From Rotaria sp. Silwood1 (taxonomy: Eukaryota > Rotifera > Eurotatoria > Philodinida > Philodinidae), in contig CAJNOP010000010.1 in NCBI GenBank assembly GCA_905250075.1, positions 2,029,773 to 2,093,772 on the forward strand: a stretch of 64,000 nucleotides of DNA, given 5' to 3'. Within the stretch, counting starts at the first letter, position 1. The number at the start of each line of letters is the position of its first letter. The notes beneath the pieces are model-generated. The model did not search any database, was not told where the DNA came from, and saw nothing but the letters and a program-made list of their open reading frames with translations. The position numbers and the translations under genes were made by a program. This document shows, one piece after another, positions 1 to 13,391 of this stretch.

Positions 1-3000
1 TCTTTTTTTGTCTTTATATCATTAATAGTCAATATTTTCATATGAGATATTGATGATCGAATAGAATATCGATTGTTTGGTTTAGCTGAAATTTTTGATT
101 CACGTCGTTGTTCTGTATATGCTGAATAACTTCCTTGTAATGAGATTTGTTCATAAACAGGATGTAACCATGCATTTCTTAAACATTTTACCCATTCACG
201 ATCAAGTTTAATAGCATCTTTTGAAGCTTCACATAAACTTATTTCCCAATTGAAATCATTCTAAAATGAGTTTTGTATAAGTTATTTTCATTTATCAAAA
301 AGAAATAATTTATGTTTTTTGAAATAAACTAAACTTATTTTCTAATCATGATTGCCTTTATACATTGATGAAAAACGCAATAGGATATACAAAAAAAACA
401 TCTTTATAGCTTGAAGATTTTTCTGACAGATTAATATAAATTACTGCTTGCAAAAGAAGATGAACCTTAATCTCTGAATAGAACTGTAATTCAGATATTT
501 TAACTTTTATACTATTTAGTTTCTCTAGAATATTATTACTAATCTAAATAAATCAGGAAAAAACTGGTATTCTTTCTCTTCCATTGATCACATCAGTCGT
601 AGTTACGAAACCAAAATTCACTGTATTATAGTTAATCATCATTAAATTTAATAGCGAGATAGTTGCATTGGTCTTTCGCTTCACATCACTGACGTATCGG
701 TCATAATTAGATATGTGCGGAAACTAATTTTTTCTAGTTCCAACTTTGATCGCAGTCCAACTATATCTGGTCTCGATCATAGTCCTGCTAGATTTGGTTT
801 TAGTGTTGGTCATAGTCTTACTGAATCAGGTTCGACTCCCGATTACAGTGTTGTAAAATCCGGTCCCGGTTTAGGTCATAGTTTTGCTAAATCTGAACCT
901 GGTTCTGTCCTAGTATTTCTAGTTTTTGGGACTCAGTCTTGAACTTGGCACCGGCTTAGTAAAAACTATTTCAGAATTTGTTTGTATCTAATCAAAAACA
1001 TGTCTTTAATACTCGTTTTTCGATTAATTCAGCCCACGAATGTTCTTGGATTGCTGTCATTTCTCCTGATTTTTGCTTTAATTCATATGTTTTATAACAT
1101 GATTCTCTGAAGAATCATAGAAAATTTAACTACAAATTGAAGTTCCGAGTTGAACAGCTTTCTTTCTCATAGTCCCAAACTCGAGACTAAAACTGATTTC
1201 GTCGACACTTCTAACCATAACTAAACTTACATCAATAGAAAAATTTTTCTCTCTTCTATAATCATTAATTAATCGATCATAATAAGCTTGATAGATAAAA
1301 AATCTTGATTTATTCCATGATGTAAATTCTTCATTTTTAAATTCATCTAGATAATTGAATAAAAAACAATCTTCTGTTGTATCTTCTTCATGATCTGCTT
1401 TATGATACCAATGTAATAATTGTGTTTCAATTAATTTTAATAATGCACGTTTAAAACGAAAATCAATATTAGATAAATGCATTTGATCATATTTTATTTG
1501 ATGTATAGCTTGATGAAAATGTATTTTTGATGAATTTAATAAGCCTAAACGTGCATAAATTTGTGCTAATGTACAATCACTATAAACAAGTAATAAACTT
1601 CTTTCATTTGAACCTGGAACAAGTTTTTTACGATATTTTGTTATATTTTCAAGTAGTTCATTTGTTATTGGTAATAATTCATGACCAAGTTCAATAGCAA
1701 TATCAATAACTAATATATAATACCATAATTTTGTATAACAATTCATTGTTTGTTCACTTAAATATTCTAAATGTTGAAGAATTAATTCAACATTTGATAT
1801 ACGCATTTCACCAATTAATGCTAATGTTAAATGTATACATGATTGTATAAGAAATATATTTTCATGATAACCAGTTAATATACGTTTAGCAAAATAGCCT
1901 GATAATATAGCCGAATTAAGTGAACCTTGTTTTAATTCAATTATTAATGATAAACATTTTAATTTAGCAAATTCAAGTTTTTCACGTGGACTTGTATATG
2001 ACCACCAAAAATGAATTATTTTATCGATTAACATTAAACATTGATTATAGTTCATTTGACAATAAAAATATTCAACTAGAGCTATTGTACATGGAAGAGA
2101 AAATGATAATGGAAATACATAGTATTGTAGCTCTATTAAAGTATTTATAGAATCAATTGATTGCTGACGAGATAAATCATATTGTAGAAGATTATATTGA
2201 CATAATAAATATTCAAGACGATATTTATCATCAAAAAGACAAAACTGATCAGGATTCTAAATATTTAAGATAGAGAATAAAAGGAATACAATATTAAATC
2301 TATAGGATGATTTCAATTATCAGTTAAAGATGAATCAATTTTATTAGTAAATTAAAAGAAATAGTTTATAAAATTTTCTAACAATTAGTTTAGAGATCAC
2401 GAACAAAACAATATCAACTTGGTCCAAGTTGCTCAATATGAAAATGATGTATCAGATGATAAGGTTGTAGAAGAAAATTATGAAATAACTAGAAAACAAA
2501 GATCTCGCCAAAAAAAATAATAAATTAAAATATTGAGTAAAAGAAGCTACATTTAAGAAACCAACTCTAATATACAGAAGGTATTTATCTGTCATATCAT
2601 ATAGACAGAGAAAAAAGTTACTGTTTATAAAATAAAAGATAGTTATGATGATCGTATCAATATGTGAACACGAATGAAATAAAAACTCATTCGAACTTAC
2701 ATCCATGCTCTGTTTTATACAGATAAAAATATGCGCTAATTATATATAATCAACTGACAATTTTTCAAATTGAATACTGATTACTAAAATTACAACTGAG
2801 GATAAATAGAATAAAAATAATAACTTACTGATGTTGTAGATGATTGACTATTAGAATTCAAACCTATCCAAGAATCTTTTGATTGTTCATATTTACTATG
2901 TTCATATTGTTTTCTTTTTTCATTTGCTGATGATAGATCTGATGATTCTGTATTTGATATTATATTTTCCCATATTTTATTTTCATATGCTTGATTTAAT

Positions 3001-6000
3001 TCTTTTAAATTTTGTTCACATAATTGTTTTGAATCATGAATAGCTCTTGTACGTTGTAAAACAATAGCTTGAAAAAGATCATATGTATATTTGGCTATTA
3101 AAAATTGATATTCATACATAAAATATTCTTGATCTTTTGTATCATTTTGAAATTTTTCTATAAATTTTTTTGCATTTTCTATTTCAACTAATAAACGTTG
3201 TAAAAAATTACAACGTAATAATAATTGACAAATTTCAATACGATAATACATAATATGATCAAATCGTTTTGAACGTAAATAATCACGTTTATCCTCAACC
3301 ATTTTTTCATATATATCATACAGATTTGTATGATATTCAACTAATTTAATATAAACAGTCATAACATAATCAATACATTCACATATACGTAAATCGTTAT
3401 ATGAATTAAATTCATGAACAAATTTATTTAAATCAGGAATTTGTTCTTCATTTTGTTTTACTTCATAAACATATTGAATTAAATCAATATGATGTACATA
3501 TGATTGAAATATATTAAATGTAAGTGATTGATCATATAAAGTTTTAAATGTTCGTGTTAAATGAATTTGTTTATTTAAACAATCGATATCATTCGTTACT
3601 TGTTCAATTAATAGAGATGAAAATATTGATTGTTCAAGTAATTCATCTTCATTTGCGATTGTTCGAAGACTTTTACCATGAGCTGGTAAGACTACTTGAC
3701 GAATTTTTTTCCAAAAAGATGAATGTTTAAGTGGAGCCACATTATCCTAAAAGATTGTTTTTTTCGAATATTTATAATTTTCATTAAAACTCGAATTGAA
3801 ATAATTCTTTCACTTTTATTCGAAAATTTCAATGTTTGTTTCTAGTTTCATATATTGTAGAATGCTGAGAACCTTATCATCCGAAAGGTAATATGTAAGC
3901 CTGATTTGTGAAAATCTTTTGAACAGTTCTGTAGGATTGTTCGATTGTTGTATATGTTAGAAAGCTCAGAAAGAATTTGAATAGAAGAGAAAAATACCAT
4001 TTAAAGCGTAACAAAATTGAATTTTGCATTGTTAACTTCCTGACAACAATCTGATTATTTTTGTTTTTTGGTTGCGAGACCCTTTAATCTTTTGGGTATT
4101 CTTTAAAAGAAAGTTTCATCATTAGAATCTAACTTTTGAAGAATTGGATCTTGCTTAATTTAAGCAATATTTCTTTTGTCTAAAATCTTTACTATAGACA
4201 ACACACTCGCGACCCTCTATTTTCTGGAAATTTCGGTCAATTTGTTTTCTCTGGAGCAAAATAGATTTCTGATTTAGTGCGGAGCTTAAAAAACTATCTT
4301 TTTATTTACAAAACTTATGGTACGAAGAACAAATATGAAGAACATATGAATAAAATAATTTGTGTTTGTCAGTAAAATTGCTGAAATAGTATTTTTCAAC
4401 ACAAATACTATATCGATATTAGGCTGTTAAAACACAAAAATTGACTAAAAGGTTTTTTCGAAAGAAAATCGGACATTTCAACATCAAACATCGGTTGTTA
4501 TGATCATGATGAGAAATATTAATTTATTTTTCATTTGAGTAACGAATGATGTGAAATGAAGGAGGCTGTGGATCCCGAACCAGAAATTTAGTTTTTACTA
4601 GATTCGGATTCAGAAAAACGTGGATCAACAACTTCCAATTGAAATGTATTTCTAAACTTTGAGTGTTTTACCTTTGTATGAGTATCTACTTGTGTAGTTG
4701 TGTCAGTTGTAGGTATTTCATCTATACCATTAGTACTATCCTTTGTTTGATTAGTATTATGATTATTATTAACAGGTGTTACTGTTGCATTTGAACCATT
4801 TGGTACACATTGACAAAAAAGATAGTGAAAAAATGAAATAAAACGATTATTTTTATTTTGTTCGTTTGTTTTTGGTATTTCAATTGTCGGTTTAGTTNNN
4901 NNNNNNNTTTTATTTTGTTCGTTTGTTTTTGGTATTTCAATTGTCGGTTTAGTTTGGTTTATAATATCATTTGATATAACTCCATCAACGGTTTGTAATA
5001 ATTGAGTATTTGACATAGATTTAGGAATACTTCGTTTTTTTGGTACTTTAAATAAAGAAAAAAATTGACTGGGCTTTGTTACTGATGATGATGATGAACG
5101 TCGAACATTAAATTGAATATTTGATGACATACTAGGAGAATAAACACTGATTAAAGTTATATTTGGATCAGTCGAATTATGACGTGCTAATCGAGCAGTA
5201 TTTAGATGTATTGTCTTTTCATGTCTAAGATCATCTTGTTCAACAGAATAGAAACGAACTGGACTTTCTTTTGGATGTAATGATTCAATATTATTAGGAT
5301 CAAGACTACTTCGACGTTTATCGTCATCATTGTTAGAACTATTTCAAAAAAAAAAAATAGAAAAATATTGAATAAAAATATTCATTTACAACTCTCTATG
5401 ATGAAATATTTATTAAAACGGAAATTCTAGTTCTGATCATTCTCAGAACTGCTGTACTATTAATGGTACCTTCTAATTATCATTGAACTTGAGCGAGACA
5501 TAGATCGACATGAAGAACATTAATTGTGGATTATGCAAAGAGAAAATCAAAACATACTTGTTATACTTTTTCATGGTTCTTTATACTTCCTTATACGCAA
5601 ATGAAGAAAATGCATACTTTTATGCTTCTTCATACTTCTAAAGGTTTTAATATATAGTTTCAAATTTCTTCTGATTTTACTGTTAAGAATTAGCATAGTA
5701 ATGGAGCCAAGATTGAGCTGAAACAATGCCTTCACTACTACGGCAAAGTCAACTGTTTTTCTTCTAAAACGAAATCAACGATTCCGATCTGAATCCTGGA
5801 GTTGAGCAAGTCTTATACTGAAAAGAGCTAGTAACATCGTTCTCAGTTGATTCTTTGAATATGACTAATATAAATTTTTGAAAGACTCATTAAGTTATTG
5901 AATAGAAAGTAACTGAAAATGTTATGGTAAAATTCGAAAATATGAATTTGTCGAAAATTGAAGGCTTCTCATAAGTGCAGCATTTCATACCGCAACGTAG

Positions 6001-9000
6001 TCGAAAGTCAAGAATATTTTTCTTGTCGATTTCTATCGTATATATATCAAATTTTGATACTCAATTCATCTATAACTGAATTAAAAAGATGATGATTACC
6101 TTTTATTTTTATTAATCGTTTCATTTTCATTTGATTCTGTAAAAACTTCAGGTATGATATATGACGTTCTCTTTGTATGCGAATATCTTGGAGAATCATT
6201 TATATTTGATAATTTTTTAATAGTATTATCAATTTCTTTTAATGCTGCCATTTTAACAATATCAACCAACGCATGTTGTTGACTATTTTTAATAATTTTA
6301 GCTAAACCATCTTGTTCATCAATAAGAAATGGACTATCATTTTTATTCGTTGTACATGTTAAACATCCAATAGTACATTGGTTTTCTAAATAATCAATAG
6401 CATTACGTGTTAATAAACGTTTTAAACCATCTGTCAATGAATTATATATTCCTTCACGTATGGTTGAATGTGTAAATGCCATAAGACGACATTGTGATGG
6501 AAAACCAGCTGGATTTTGTAAACAATAACATTTTATTGAACGTGTTTTAACTATTTGTTGTTTACTAAAAGCACATTCAATTATTGTTCTTTGCATCATT
6601 TCTAATATACATGAATTAATATTAATTAATTGTTTTGAATTTGGATCAACTAAGTGCCATAAAAACATACGTGAAAATGTATTACCAATAACAGCAGCTA
6701 TTTTAACAAGAAGACTTTCACCTTCAGATAAACGATCAATACGACACATAATATAATTTTGAAAATTTTGTTGACAATCAGCATTAAAATCATTTTCTGC
6801 TGGATTACGTAATAAACATATACGAGAAAAAGCACGTTCATTTTGACGTTGTTCATTTGTTATTTGTTGTTTTCGACGTGAAAAAAATGTTGTAAATAAA
6901 CCTATTCGCATTGGATTATTTAATAAAAGTTTATCAGCATCACCTTCAATTAAACTTGAATCATCATCATATGAATCATGATTATTATAATTACTATCAT
7001 CTTCAACAATATAAATTTTATCTTTACTTAATAAATCAAATAAGATTTGTTCACAAAAACCAGGTATACCATTACAACTTTCATTGAATACTTTAACAAG
7101 TTTAGCTGGAATTCGATGAACAGATAATATTTGACATCCTAGAAGAAATTAAAATAAAACACATTATGAAATTGAATGTTTACTGTTTTTCTTTTTACCT
7201 AGTGTTGCTAAATAACGTAATTCTAAACCAGGTAAACGACGAAGATAAACACGTGAATCTGTACTTATTGATTGTAGAATAGTTGATATTGATCCATCAT
7301 TAAGATTATTTCTTGGTGGTTTCATTGAAAGAATTAACAAACATTTACTATGACTACCTAATGTAAGTAAATGTTTAAGAGAACTTTCATCAGCAAAATG
7401 TATATCATCAATGATAAATATTATTTTTGATACAGTTGACATAGTTGTAGAAGTTAAACTTGTCGCTGAACTAAATGAAGCATGAGGTTGAGCATAGTTT
7501 GGACTAAAAACAAGAAATCAATAAACAAGTTTTAATAAGCTCTTGTAACGAAAAAAATGATTCGAAAGAAAAATAAGCTAATTCTCAATTGATCTAGATG
7601 AATTTCAAATAATCGTATGATCATCAAAATCGAAAAAATCTGTCAAGATTTCAAATTTTAACCTCTGTTGATTGTCTTGATTCAAATTGATTAAGCTGTG
7701 CTAATGTAGTAAAGTATCAAGATTCACAGGAAAAAAAACTTGTAGAATGCATATCGTCAAAGTTTTATTTTATGAGGAAAGTTTTCTGATTGATTAAGTG
7801 CTATAAAGTCAGGAATATTCGCACTATATGGATTCTAATAGGCTATGATTATTCAAAAAAAAGTTTGAATTCTTGGCTTATTGATATAGACATATTGTAT
7901 TTTTATGATATTTTTGATTGTCCATAGAAAGGATGTATATGTGAAGAGAAAACTAGAACTCACGCCTATACCTTCTCGTGAAAATTTCACGTCTTTTGAT
8001 TTGCTCCTATTTCGAAATAGCAACATCGAATCTACTTATGTTTATGAGCGATGTAAAAAAAAATGCTTTTGTTATAATCGTATCTTAGTATACGAACAAC
8101 GAATAGAACTAAACCTTTCACAATAAATTATTCTTACTACGCTCTGGTTCTGCATAAATTTTAAAGTCAAAATTTTACAATCAGCTCTTCTTGTATTTCT
8201 GAGAGGAATCACGGCATTGTATTACAAAATGTCATAAAGATGCACTATCTCTATAGCAATAAGCTAACATTACGAGCTCGTTCCAGGGTATCTGTAGCTC
8301 ATTAAGTTTTCAATTATATATGCAGTTTTGATTCAAAAGTGATTAATGAATTTGAAAAATTCTCTCGTCAGAAAATCTTTGAAACAGTGTTCATAGTTAC
8401 TGATACATAATCAATCTATTTTCAGATATATTTGTAGTAGTCTTTTTTCGATTTGTTTTGCATGAAAAACTTTCATTTCATAACATCTCAATGTTTGATA
8501 TCGATCAATTTTTCCAAGCCTGTTCCTTCGTCATACGATTTGACTTCATCAACACTTTTTTCAAGATCTGACCTATTCTAATTCGAGTCCTACTTTCTTA
8601 ACTACTCTACTTGATATAGCGTATATAAACCTGATTAAATTTTTTTCTTAAATATGTTTATAAGAAAACGTAAATATTTAATAAATGATAGATTTTCAAA
8701 CGAAATAAATTATCTATACACATGTTTTACATTTATTTCATGAATTTTGAAAGTTTATCTGTTAAAAAAGCATGTAAATAAATAATGGATGAGTATCTAT
8801 TAACAATATATGGATAATTTACTTATAAAGATATTTCTACAATCGTCTATTGAATTCATTCTATTTTTGTAAATCTCATTGTTTTTTTGTACAATATGAT
8901 ATAGTTATTTTTAAAAAAATGCATAGACTATAGATGAAATTCAATTTACTATGATATATTCATTGTATTTCCTGTTGTTGCTGATGGTGTATATAATTCT

Positions 9001-12000
9001 TCAATATTATTTGGCGGTTCAATAAGTTTATTTAATATATGTAAAAGTAATTCATTTAAATTAACTTCATAAGCTTTAACTAAATTATTATCATTAGTAT
9101 TTTCTGTTTCAATATGACTACGACGAAATCTAACATCAAGTAAATCATTTAATAAAAATAAATTTCGTCTTAAATGTAAATCATTTGCTTTACTTATATC
9201 AAATAAACGTAAAAGATATTGTTCACGTTCATGTTGACTTTTATCATCGTTATGAAATTGTAATAATTGTCTTAATAACGAACGTAATAAACCAAATTCA
9301 ATAAAACGTTGTTCAAATTGACAATGATAATTAATAACTTGTATGGATGGCTTTTTAATTACTGAACAATCATTAGCATAATTACTTAATGATGATCTTG
9401 GTCCTGCTCCAGGATCATATTTTGATAGTATTGTATTATTATTATTGATTGCTGTATCACTTGGAATGTATGAATCATCATAATGAGGAAAAGCTGAAAT
9501 ATTATGAACATTTGATGAATTTTCTAATGAATTAGCTATAAATTGTAATAAACGAGTTCGACCAATTTTATCTTCACCTACAATAAAAAAAAATTTATTA
9601 GATGAAATCAAATTAGAATAAATCATCATGGAATGAAACAGTTAGAACTTGTTTTTATTGCTATTTCTATTCTTTATAACACGTATTATAGTGATAGGCT
9701 GTCATCACCAATACCATTAACACTAAAGGTTTCGTTATCTCTGGGTATAGATACAAGTTTTGTTATCTAATCAATTAAGATCGGTAGTAATATTTAATTA
9801 ATTTTTTTCTTACTAAATAGAGTGTTGATTAAAGATGTTCGGTAGCAAGTTATTTTTGGCTCCTAATCCTAGTAATTTTTTTCCACCTGCATCGATCCCA
9901 GTAACTTGTTTTCTAGTGGTCTCGATGTCGTACGTCTTTAGTATTGAATGTAATCAGATGGACTTAGAAGGCTCGTTTTTCTTTTTATGATTATTACTCA
10001 TTGATGTGAAAGAGAAATTCTCGTTATAAAACATGTTCGAGATGACTATTCTGTTATTGAAAAGCAATATCAAAAAATTCTATTTTTCTAACCTTCAAAG
10101 ATAATAGCTGCAAGATCTCTTCGTCTATTTGAACTATTAACTGGTTCATCAAGTAACATTATTTGTGCTGCAACGATCATTAATTCAACTCTTCTTCCTA
10201 ATAATGGATAATATTCTTGTGTTATTTCATTTATTTGAGGAGTAGATGCTCTATTTTGTTCGATCAATTGTGGTGATTCAGGATGTTCATCATATTGCCA
10301 AATAACTCCAACATCATTCATCCCCTTTACAAAGAATATATATATACATATACATATACCTATTTGATTCAAAATCTTTTTTTTTCTATTCATCTTACTT
10401 TTAAAGTTTTAAGAGGTAATTTTTGAAAGTATCGACTATTTAAACGTGAATTATAATATGTTTCTTGATCACATGAAACTATATTTGGATAGTTACACAT
10501 TAAACGTGCAGCCATATTTACTTTTCGACCAATAACTGTATATTCACATCGTGCTGTATGTCCAACTACACCACAATAAGTAAGACCAGTTGTCACCTAA
10601 CCTAACGAAAATAAAACAATGTATTTAAAAAAAAAATCTCTTTATCATTATTTACACCAATTGAACAATTTTCAACAAATTCACATTGATCTCGAATTGT
10701 TGAATGAATCATTTGAGCAGATTTAAGTGCATTAGCTGTATCATCACCTTGTTTATAACCAGGTAAACCAAAAACACATAAAAATGAAAAACCTTTATCA
10801 AATAATAATGCTTTTGTTAAAACTCCACCCATCATTTTAGTTGATTCGTATATTTGTATAAATATTTTATGAATATTTTCATGTAAATTATCATTTATTG
10901 TTTGTTCATTTGATATATCAAGATTAATAAATGATATTGTGACACGACGTAATTCAGATAAATAATCTAATGATTGTTGACGTTCAATACGTTGATGAAC
11001 ACAATGTAATAAAAATGATTTCATTAATGAATCAATTTTAAGATTAAGTTCATCATCTGATAAATCATTTTCAGATGATTGTTTATTATTTTTATTATTA
11101 TTGTTGGTTATTTCCTGATTAGAAATATCCTATTCAAAAAAAAAGAAAACATGAACAAAGAAAGGACTTTTATACATAAATAATTTTGATGTGGAATGTT
11201 ATATTGGTTTAGTGTATCTCGAAGGAATAGCTTATCATAAAATTCCAGCGATAATCTATTTTGATAAATATATATTTCTATCGGGAAATCATTATGTAAA
11301 AGTAGGTAATTGGTAAGAATTATTTCTTTTGTAGCATTACATTATGTGAATATAGGTTGTGTCCTATAATATTAAAATCAAGTTGTTTATTTTTTGTTTA
11401 CTGGACAGAAATCATTCGAATTACTGTTAGTTTATATATTATTATGGTTTATTTTATATTATTTTGATATATTACGATTTGTATAGTATGTTATTCTTAT
11501 ATTAGATAATTAATTAGAATTTTTCTAAACTGAATTGTATTTCTACTTAGACTTGACAATGACGTCAATGTCTTTGAAAATATTTGTTTATATTGTTCCG
11601 AAGAAAAACTAAATCAATTTGCTTGAATAATCTTGAACTAATAGAAAATAGTCGGATAGATCGATTATGGTTCTATGTAAACAGGTCATATTGTCGTATT
11701 CAGATTTGATTTATATGATTACTTTGATATAATAATTTTTTTCAGTCTGATGATAGAATTTGGCCTTTCGAATAATTAAATTTATATCTTTTATGCATCG
11801 ATTTCCTTGTACTACGGATAGATTATCCACTTGAAGGACATATATGAGATACTAATTGATACCAGTACTCATGCAGATGTTAAAATTCGAAACAATATAT
11901 TTTCTTGTTAAATTGTTTATTCGATCTATGCTTAAAAACAAATAGAATTGATAAATAATTTTATTTGAAATCAATTGAAAATATTTTCACACTATATAAG

Positions 12001-13391
12001 ATTAAATTATCTTTTCAAATAAGACGTGGAGGAGATCAACAATTTATTTTTGATCTTAACATCACGAGTAACAAAGTGTTTTTTTCGTAGAGGTGAAGAA
12101 ATAATTTTTGTACTCATATGAATAAACTCAACATACACACATTCTTTATTATTCACCTTCCTTTGTCATTCATAAATATATAAATAGGATAAAGCTTTTC
12201 TTAGTATCAAATCTATCCTATTCACATCCAGGTAAAATCTTATACATTCATATTTTATGTTTTGATAAATGATATCATTACTAATAATCATAAACCAAAG
12301 GTTTGTACAATAGTTTACATAACTTATCGGTAATTCTTAATACATCGATTTATAGAAATATTTAAACTTTCATGAGAAATAAATTTATCTCAAATGTAAT
12401 TACATACCATTCTATCAGTTACCACCGTTGAATTACTAGCATGTTCTTCTGTATCAGAATCTTCATCTAATGATTTTCTTGATTGTAAATCTTTAACAGC
12501 AATATGTTCATGTTTAGGATCAATATCATCACTAACAGGTACAAATTTACAATTGAATGATGCTTTTTGAAGTTTATCATAAACAGCTTTTGTCAAAATA
12601 ATATCACCAGGTTCACACAATTGTTCACATATATTAACATCTTTAACACAATTACCTGTTAATAAGTAATGTTTAAATTCATCTGTACCAACAAATACAG
12701 CACATACAGGTCCATATGCAAGTGCTACTTTAAGACGTAATATAACACCAACATCTGTTTCATAAGCTCCACATTTTTGTTGTAAATGTAATGCACATTT
12801 TAATGCTTGTTGTGGACCTGTTATTTCATTTGTCCATAATGCAAGTATAGCATCTCCAGCAAATTTATATATATCACCATTATGTGTTAAAATTTCATAA
12901 ACAAGTTTATCAAAATAAGAATTTAATGTACGTGTTAATTGATCAATACCTAAATGTGCATCATTAGAATATTGTTCAGTTAATGATGTAAAACCCGATA
13001 CATCAAGAAATAATAATGTTGTAGTATCATATTTATGTTCATTTGGTATTGATATATTACCTTTACGATCAATTAAATCATTTAAATTAGTTAAAACAAT
13101 ATCTGGAATATGTGCTTGTACTCGTTGTCCTATATTTAATATGTCATCATCGTTATCATCATATTGTTCATGTTCATGAATTTCATTCATTTGTTCATTA
13201 TTTAAATTAGTCATTGTATTAGTTAGTTGCATAGTAGCAACAACCATTTTAACAGTATCTGTTGCAAATGATGGTAAACGATGAGACCATGTTCGACGTA
13301 ACGATTTCTTTTGTCGTCGATTATTAGACAGGTGATTATTCATTGACGACGCTTTGTTTTTTGCATGAATGCTTTGGTTTCGTTGATGCAT
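1..13391 (-). CDS. ADCY10: Soluble adenylyl cyclase (ADCY10-like), 3' end beyond window
   Basis: Makes cAMP from ATP in the cytosol; the family is activated by bicarbonate and calcium. Exons in gene order: 12408-13391, 10656-11129, 10399-10596, 10093-10324, 8950-9577, 7199-7503, 6100-7138, 4672-5338, 2829-3746, 1231-2256, 1-260 (continuing). All joins keep frame with GT-AG sites. Order: low-complexity N-terminus; cyclase C1 (about 120-320) with metal aspartates D130 (FLDVSGFT) and D180 (KFAGDAILALW) and the bicarbonate-site lysine K176; cyclase C2 (about 385-560) with N513 and R517 (GRKVNMAARLM); an NTPase with P-loop GEDKIGRT at 630-637 and Walker B IIFIIDD near 871; then a long helical TPR-like tail. 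About 2,240 residues are visible, against 1,610 in human; exon 8 is a polar low-complexity insert. The exon 8 donor at 4672 is the least certain join, since the frame could instead run on to a stop at 4588. Confidence 0.9.
748..906. repeat. 33-bp minisatellite in last visible ADCY10 intron
   Basis: Four full 33-bp units start at 775, 808, 841 and 874, preceded by a shorter 27-bp unit at 748. Units begin G(A/G)T(C/T)ATAGT or a variant. Because 33 is a multiple of three, the plus strand stays open through the array as an 11-residue repeat, but the ORF has no other support. It sits in the intron between exons 1231-2256 and 1-260. Confidence 0.75.
4851..4954. repeat. 10-N gap flanked by exact 47-bp direct repeat
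   Basis: Ns fill 4898-4907. The 47 bases at 4851-4897 are identical to those at 4908-4954. This is what two overlapping contig ends look like when joined with a gap instead of merged. Collapsing 47+10=57 bases removes exactly 19 codons and keeps the ADCY10 reading frame, so the real exon probably holds one copy of the TKPTIEIPKTNEQNK block. Confidence 0.85.
7785..8348. repeat. Fold-back element, group A copy 1 (ADCY10 intron)
   Basis: Imperfect palindrome of about 560 bp in the intron 7504-8949. The left arm (TGATTAAGTGC..., TTCTAATAGGCTATGA...) pairs with the reverse complement of the right arm ending near 8348; both arms contain a (T)GGCTTATTG/TAGCTTATTG block. The central part (about 7960-8200) resembles 57476-57690. 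No coding capacity is seen. Boundaries are approximate. Confidence 0.65.

Noticed and set aside
715-942. 75-codon plus-strand frame through the minisatellite
   Set aside because: Open only because the repeat unit is a multiple of three; it lies antisense inside an ADCY10 intron with no other gene signal.
4588-4671. Exon 8 of ADCY10 reading on to a stop at 4588, ending the protein there
   Set aside because: A good phase-0 donor (AAAG|GTAAAA at 4672/4671) joins in frame to the next exon, and three further in-frame exons with sAC-like helical sequence follow. Kept as a possible alternative isoform only.
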